Assembly: GCA_050255815.1 (NCBI GenBank)
Contig: JBLMVJ010000020.1
Span: forward strand, 1 to 53,579
Reading direction: 5' to 3'
Length of the DNA: 53,579 nucleotides
Source of the DNA: JAGORM01 sp050255815
GTDB lineage: Bacteria; Patescibacteriota; Microgenomatia; Levybacterales; GWA1-39-11
Below, one piece after another: positions 49,505-53,579 of this stretch (position 1 is its first letter; each line of letters opens with the position of its first letter). A program made the translations under genes and the position numbers. The notes below the pieces were generated by a model. That model was given only the letters and a program-made list of their open reading frames with translations, was not told the origin of the DNA and did not search any database.

Positions 49505-49741
49505 ATGCCAGGGTCCTATATCCTTAAGAAAGATACCATTATCAGCACTATCATTGATGATTGTCCACGGGCGGTTGAATTACTAACTGAGTATGGTCTT
49601 TTTTGCGTCAGCTGTTTTCTCAATCAATTTGACACATTAGAAACCGGTGCCATAATCCATAGAATGACTGATGACCAGATAAATAGCATGATTAAGGAAA
49701 TTAATGAGCAGTTGAAGAAAGAGTCCCAGCCCCAGAAATAA
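49505..49741 (+). CDS. DUF1858 small protein at the head of the SUF operon
   Basis: A 78-residue protein with the DUF1858 layout: KKDTIISTIIDDCPRAVELLTEYGLFCVSCFLNQFDTLE, in which C34-x-x-C37 corresponds to the conserved Cys pair, plus an extra C20. Relatives are linked with ScdA/RIC-like iron-sulfur repair or hybrid-cluster proteins. It ends one base before the sufC start and shares its promoter, so a role in SUF cluster assembly is plausible. ATG 49505 is chosen since earlier starts lie within the promoter. Confidence 0.85.
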   Translation: MPGSYILKKDTIISTIIDDCPRAVELLTEYGLFCVSCFLNQFDTLETGAIIHRMTDDQINSMIKEINEQLKKESQPQK

Positions 49742-49742
49742 C

Positions 49743-50498
49743 ATGAGAATATTAAAAAACGCTTTAGTTATTGATAATTTATTTGCCCGGACCGTAGAGG
49801 GGAAAGAAATCCTGAAAGGTGTTTCACTGGTTATTAAAAAGGGGGAAATTCACGCAGTCATGGGGCCTAACGGCGGAGGAAAATCTACCCTGGCCCAGGT
49901 AGTTATGGGACATCCGGGGTATGTGGTGACCGCGGGAAAGATTTATGTAAACGGGGAAGACATTACAAAATTAAGCCCGGATAAACGGGCAAAGGCAGGG
50001 ATATTTTTAGCATTCCAGTATCCGGTGGAAGTGCCCGGGGTAAATTTTGCAAACTTTCTGCGGCAGGCGGTAAATGAAAAAATAACTGATAAGAAGGATA
50101 AAATCTCCCCTATTGCTTTCAGGAATAGGCTCAGTGAAAAGGCAGAAGAGCTGGCATTTTCCGCAGATGTTACTGCGCGCTTTTTAAATGAGGGCTTTTC
50201 CGGAGGAGAGAAGAAAAAAGCAGAAGTTTTACAGCTTGCCATGCTGAAGCCTCTCTTTGCAATTTTAGATGAACCGGATTCCGGATTGGATGTAGACGCC
50301 CTGAAATATATCTCTCACTCTTTAGTAAAGCTTTCCCATAAACCAGGACTGCTGCTCATTACCCACTACCAGCGGATTTTAAAGTATGTAAAGCCGGATT
50401 ATGTCCATATATTAATGGATGGGAAAATTATTACATCAGGGGACAGTAATCTGGCAAAAAAAATTGAGAAAAGCGGATATAAAAGCCTTTCAAAATAA
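49743..50498 (+). CDS. sufC: SufC, Fe-S assembly ATPase
   Basis: A 251-residue ABC-type ATPase that drives the SufBCD scaffold. Walker A GPNGGGKST (41-49), Q-loop FLAFQYPVEVPGVNF (the SufC-specific motif), signature FSGGEKKKAEVLQ and Walker B FAILDEPDSGLDVDAL are all present. Length and order are standard. sufB follows after 4 bases. Confidence 0.96.
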   Translation: MRILKNALVIDNLFARTVEGKEILKGVSLVIKKGEIHAVMGPNGGGKSTLAQVVMGHPGYVVTAGKIYVNGEDITKLSPDKRAKAGIFLAFQYPVEVPGVNFANFLRQAVNEKITDKKDKISPIAFRNRLSEKAEELAFSADVTARFLNEGFSGGEKKKAEVLQLAMLKPLFAILDEPDSGLDVDALKYISHSLVKLSHKPGLLLITHYQRILKYVKPDYVHILMDGKIITSGDSNLAKKIEKSGYKSLSK

Positions 50499-50502
50499 TC
50501 TC

Positions 50503-51894
50503 ATGAGTGATTCTGTGCGCACCCCTTATCTGTATGGTTTCCAAAAACCAGACCATTCTGTTTTTAAAACTCCTATTGGTTTGAACAAGAAAATTGTTGA
50601 ACAGATTTCTTACTATAAGAAAGAGCCGGAATGGATGAGGAAGTTTAGGCTGGATTCTTATGAGGTGTATAAGCAAAAAAAAATGCCTACCTGGGGCGCA
50701 GATCTGTCAGGTATACAGTTCAATAAGCTACATTATTATATAAGCCCAACGGACAAGAAATTCAGGGAGTGGGAAGACGTACCAAAAGAAATACTGGAAA
50801 CATATGACAAAATAGGGGTGCCGGATGCAGAGAAGAAATTCCTGGCAGGAGTTGGTGCCCAGTATGATTCTGAAGTAATTTACCATAGGCTGCGTGAGCA
50901 ATGGGAAAAACTGGGAGTGATATTTGTAGATACGGATACCGCAGTTCAAAAGTATCCGGAACTCGTACGGGAATATTTTGGAACTATAGTTGCTTCGTCT
51001 GATAATAAATTTGCAGCTTTAAATTCTGCAGTTTGGAGCGGCGGGAGTTTCCTCTATGTGCCAAAAGGCGTGCAGGTAACCATTCCGTTGCAAGCATATT
51101 TCAGAATTAACGCATCTGCCATGGGCCAGTTTGAACGGACCCTGATTATTGCGGAAGAAGGAAGCTTTGTGCATTATGTGGAAGGCTGTTCTGCCCCAAT
51201 TTATTCTACAGATTCTTTGCATGCTGCAGTGGTAGAGGCAGTGGTGAAGAAAGGCGCGCGGGTGAGGTACACTACTATCCAGAACTGGAGTAATAATGTC
51301 TACAATTTGGTGACCAAACGGATGGTGGTAGAAGAGGAAGCCGTGGGGGAATGGGTAGACGGAAATTTAGGGTCTAAGGCAACTATGAAATATCCCTCTT
51401 TAATTTTAAAAGGGAAAGGGGCGCGGGGAGAATTACTGTCCTTAGCATATGCAGGATCCGGACAGCACCAGGATGCCGGGGGGAAAGCAATCCATTTAGC
51501 ACCATATACTACCAGTACCATTACCTCTAAATCAGTAAGTGCGGATGGCGGAAGGACTTCTTACCGGGGAATGGTAAAAATTGCAAAAGGCGCCAAAGGT
51601 TCCAAATCTTTTGTGCGGTGTGATGCACTGTTGCTAGACCCATCCTCAAGGTCTGATACCTATCCGGTAAATATAGTAAATGAAGAGGATGTTACCCTGG
51701 GGCATGAAGCCTCTGTCTCAAAAGTGGGGGAAGATCAACTATTTTATCTCATGTCCCGGGGGCTTTCAGAAACACAGGCAACCGGGTTAATAGTGAATGG
51801 GTTTATAGAGCCAATTGTGAAAGAGCTGCCGTTAGAGTATGCGGTTGAGTTGAATAGGTTAATTAATTTGTCCATGGAAGGGGCCGTGGGATAA
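50503..51894 (+). CDS. sufB: SufB, Fe-S assembly scaffold
   Basis: A 463-residue scaffold protein on which iron-sulfur clusters form. Recognisable parts: YYKKEPEWMRKFRLDSYEVYKQKKMPTW in pieces near the start, AVWSGGSFLYVPKGVQV, the FERTLIIAEEGSFVHYVEGCSAP core, and GHEASVSKVGEDQLFYLMSRGLSE near the end with the conserved His. Full length. ATG 50503 (MSDSVRTPYLYGF) is used; the longer frame overlaps sufC. A short-period repeat follows the stop and reaches the sufD start. Confidence 0.96.
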   Translation: MSDSVRTPYLYGFQKPDHSVFKTPIGLNKKIVEQISYYKKEPEWMRKFRLDSYEVYKQKKMPTWGADLSGIQFNKLHYYISPTDKKFREWEDVPKEILETYDKIGVPDAEKKFLAGVGAQYDSEVIYHRLREQWEKLGVIFVDTDTAVQKYPELVREYFGTIVASSDNKFAALNSAVWSGGSFLYVPKGVQVTIPLQAYFRINASAMGQFERTLIIAEEGSFVHYVEGCSAPIYSTDSLHAAVVEAVVKKGARVRYTTIQNWSNNVYNLVTKRMVVEEEAVGEWVDGNLGSKATMKYPSLILKGKGARGELLSLAYAGSGQHQDAGGKAIHLAPYTTSTITSKSVSADGGRTSYRGMVKIAKGAKGSKSFVRCDALLLDPSSRSDTYPVNIVNEEDVTLGHEASVSKVGEDQLFYLMSRGLSETQATGLIVNGFIEPIVKELPLEYAVELNRLINLSMEGAVG

Positions 51895-51930
51895 CAAGTA
51901 TTAAGTATCGAGTATAGAGTATTGAGTATG
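51895..51930. repeat. GTATTAA/GAGTAT repeat between sufB and sufD
   Basis: AAGTATTAAGTATCGAGTAT and following near-copies at a period of about 7-8 bases; the last unit (GAGTATG) supplies the ATG start codon of sufD at 51928. Confidence 0.75.
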
Positions 51931-52485
51931 ATGAAGAATATAATTATCAAAAAAGATGAAGAAAAGATTTTGCCTGTGGTTTGGACCGGAGGAGAAGAGC
52001 ACATTGATTACAAGATCTTACTCTCCCAGCCCGGAGCCAGTATTATCCTGTTGATGCTTTTTTTAGGCAAAAAACAACATGCAGGATTGGTCAACGTTTC
52101 CGTTATCCATGATTCTCCCCAAACAAAAAGCAAGGTTTTAGTAAAAGGAATCTTGGAAGACAGTGCATCTATAGACTTCAACGGACTGGTAAAAATACAG
52201 GAAAAAGCCAAAGGGTCACAGGCTTGGTTAGGGGCACATCTGCTGTTATTATCTGAATCAGCAAAAGGAAGGGCAGTGCCCAGCCTGGAGATTTTAGAGA
52301 ATGATGTGAAGGCAGGCCATGCAACCACTGTTGGAAGGATTAATGACAACCAGGTGTTTTATCTTATGTCCCGGGGACTCTCCAAAAAACAAGCAAGGAA
52401 GCTGATTATAGAAGGTTTTGTCCAGCAGTTTCTTGCTGAGTTCCCGGAGGAAGAGCGGAAGAAGGCAAGAAGAGAGTTGATGTAA
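51928..52485 (+). CDS. sufD: SufD-like protein, core domain only
   Basis: A 185-residue protein corresponding to the C-terminal beta-helix half of SufB/SufD: SASIDFNGLVKIQEKAKGSQAW, then VPSLEILENDVKAGHATTVGRINDNQVFYLMSRGLSKKQARKLIIEGFV in pieces. SufD of model bacteria is 400 or more residues, so the N-terminal part is missing. It still carries the conserved HA-T motif used for scaffold assembly. ATG 51928 is within a short-period repeat; 51931 is an alternative. Confidence 0.88.
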   Translation: MMKNIIIKKDEEKILPVVWTGGEEHIDYKILLSQPGASIILLMLFLGKKQHAGLVNVSVIHDSPQTKSKVLVKGILEDSASIDFNGLVKIQEKAKGSQAWLGAHLLLLSESAKGRAVPSLEILENDVKAGHATTVGRINDNQVFYLMSRGLSKKQARKLIIEGFVQQFLAEFPEEERKKARRELM

Positions 52486-52512
52486 GATATAGGACGTAAG
52501 ACAAAAGATTTC
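52484..52512. repeat. Short-period repeat at the sufD stop
   Basis: TAAGATATAGGACGTAAGAC: variants of a TAAGAYATAGGACG unit beginning at the sufD stop codon; the same word family is found at 29.4 kb. Confidence 0.5.
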
Positions 52513-52595
52513 TCGTCCAAAGGACTTGAACAATATGCTTCTCATGCTGGTATAAATATTCTTCGAACTGGCGAAGCCAAGTGAGAAGTCTAGAT

Positions 52596-53579
52596 ATGAA
52601 AAATATAAAGAAGGATTTTCCTATTTTTAAAACACATCCTAAATTAGTTTATTTGGATAGTGCGTCTACTTCCCAAAAACCTCACATAGTTATTGATGCG
52701 GTTTCAAACTTCTATATCAAATCGAATAGCAATGTCCACCGCGGAATCTATGACCTTTCACAAGAAGCAACAGATATCTATGAAGGGGTGAGAAAAAAAG
52801 TCGCAGATTTAATCCACGCTAAACCTGGTGAAATTATATTCACCGGAAATACCACAGAGGGAATTAATCTGGCGGTGTTCGGTTACTTTAAAAAACATTT
52901 AAAAAAGGGAGATATTGTTATTCTTTCAGAAATGGAACATCATTCCAACATAGTTCCCTGGCTTATGTTAAAAGAACAAATAGGGATAAAGACCATTTTT
53001 CTTCCCTTGTCCCCGGATTTTTCTCTCGATTATGCAAGAATATTAGACTCTAACATTAATTTTAAAAAAATAAAAGCAATTTCTCTAACCTATGCTTCAA
53101 ATGTATTGGGGACAGTAAATCCTTTAGAAAAAATTATTAAAGCTTTTAGGAAAAAAAATCCCCAGATGAAGATTCTTGTTGACGCTGCCCAAAGTATTTC
53201 CCATCTAAAAACTGATGTGAAAAAAATAGACGCAGATTTTCTGGCATTTTCTTCTCATAAAATGTTTGGTCCTGCCGGTCTTGGCGTTTTATATGTGAAG
53301 GAGGAACTGCTGGGTGAAACGGATCCGCTATTTTATGGAGGGCATATGATAACAGAGGTCACCAAAAATAAAGCAAGTTTTTCAACTACTGTTGCAAGAT
53401 TTGAAGCAGGGACCGGACGGCTGGAATCAGTTGCAGGATTGGGCGCAGCAATAGAATATATCAACAAACTCGGTTTTGAAAAGATTGCTAATAGAGATAA
53501 TGGACTTACAAGTTATGCATTTGGAGAATTATCAAAACTCGATTTTTTACAGTTATATTCAACAGGAAAAAACACTCTT
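52596..53579 (+). CDS. sufS: SufS cysteine desulfurase (3' end cut by the window)
   Basis: The first 328 residues of a class V aminotransferase-like desulfurase that supplies sulfur to the SUF scaffold. Visible: LDSASTSQKP near the start, SNVHRGIYDLS, EMEHHSNIVPW with the PLP-stacking H115, VDAAQS (D196) and the PLP lysine K222 in SSHKMFGPAGLG. The catalytic Cys loop lies beyond the window end. It follows sufD after 110 bases that include TGG-TATAAA and the hairpin CTTCG-AACTGG-CGAAG, so a second internal promoter is possible. Confidence 0.95.
   Translation, partial: MKNIKKDFPIFKTHPKLVYLDSASTSQKPHIVIDAVSNFYIKSNSNVHRGIYDLSQEATDIYEGVRKKVADLIHAKPGEIIFTGNTTEGINLAVFGYFKKHLKKGDIVILSEMEHHSNIVPWLMLKEQIGIKTIFLPLSPDFSLDYARILDSNINFKKIKAISLTYASNVLGTVNPLEKIIKAFRKKNPQMKILVDAAQSISHLKTDVKKIDADFLAFSSHKMFGPAGLGVLYVKEELLGETDPLFYGGHMITEVTKNKASFSTTVARFEAGTGRLESVAGLGAAIEYINKLGFEKIANRDNGLTSYAFGELSKLDFLQLYSTGKNTL

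Noticed and set aside
1..53579. Alternative genetic code (TGA as Gly) as in some Patescibacteria
   Set aside because: TGA ends many intact genes here at the expected length (cca, aspS, dipZ), so code 11 is in use.
1..53579. CRISPR arrays, IS elements, prophage
   Set aside because: No regularly spaced direct repeats, transposase, integrase or phage structural genes were found; the 38-bp tandem repeat has only two units and no spacer.

Overview
The window looks like a chromosome segment of a Candidate Phyla Radiation (Patescibacteria) bacterium, most probably of the Microgenomates group. The support is indirect: Pro-Thr linkers of the TPTPTP type on secreted proteins, a type IV pilin-like leader on a giant secreted peptidase, shortened aminoacyl-tRNA synthetases, an archaeal-type AspRS, many starts that directly follow a -10 box, and degenerate short-period repeats between and inside genes. 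TGA is used as an ordinary stop (cca, aspS, recJ neighbours), so this is not a code-25 lineage. I see no prophage, IS element, CRISPR array or rRNA.

Layout. 0-16 kb is mostly housekeeping: secD (partial)-secF, a MshC-like cysS, yqeY, cca, recJ, a small unknown gene behind a strong promoter and a structured leader/ncRNA, aspS-DD-carboxypeptidase, gltX-PAP2-like-dgkA, a DUF3467 gene, a tRNA-binding-domain gene, an AI-2E-type permease, a lone winged-helix protein, a Pro/Gly-rich miniprotein and a membrane glycosyltransferase-like TPR protein. 16-24 kb is an envelope/secretion and stress block: a GlsB-like membrane protein, a lamin-tail-domain exoprotein with a probable frameshift, a HAD phosphatase, two 44-residue acidic paralogues, and a 1309-residue pilin-leader sedolisin peptidase with a convergent surface protein. 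24-30 kb holds a marR-hlyD-hlyD-emrB efflux operon, an orphan PAS histidine kinase and TspO.

30-44 kb contains an MgtA-type ATPase, metK behind a compact SAM riboswitch, a CBS protein, an RRM-DEAD helicase pair with a long structured 5' leader, a pentapeptide-repeat protein, a Pif1-like helicase, DipZ plus a fossil of a second dipZ, a Ca-type P-ATPase and tRNA-Gln. 44-48 kb is an operon-like set of cupredoxin, DUF420-like membrane protein, diheme cytochrome b and a GT-C-like membrane protein, with a perfect CRP-type palindrome at its promoter. 48-53.6 kb has an Rpf-like muralytic protein coupled to a secreted nuclease, then a SUF iron-sulfur operon (DUF1858, sufC, sufB, short sufD, sufS partial).

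Expression logic. At least ten genes have a -10 box (often TGN-extended) ending 5-10 bases before the start codon, which predicts leaderless mRNAs. A second class (the miniproteins, the GlsB-like gene and the RRM gene) instead carries a canonical AGGAGG Shine-Dalgarno. Two genes carry long regulated leaders (metK and the RRM gene), and the 95-residue unknown gene may be a third. The most unusual items are the pilin-sedolisin, the leader/ncRNA at 6.3 kb, the P4-less SAM aptamer, the acidic miniprotein pair, the cytochrome b-cupredoxin module, and the degenerate repeats that enter reading frames and even supply a start codon.
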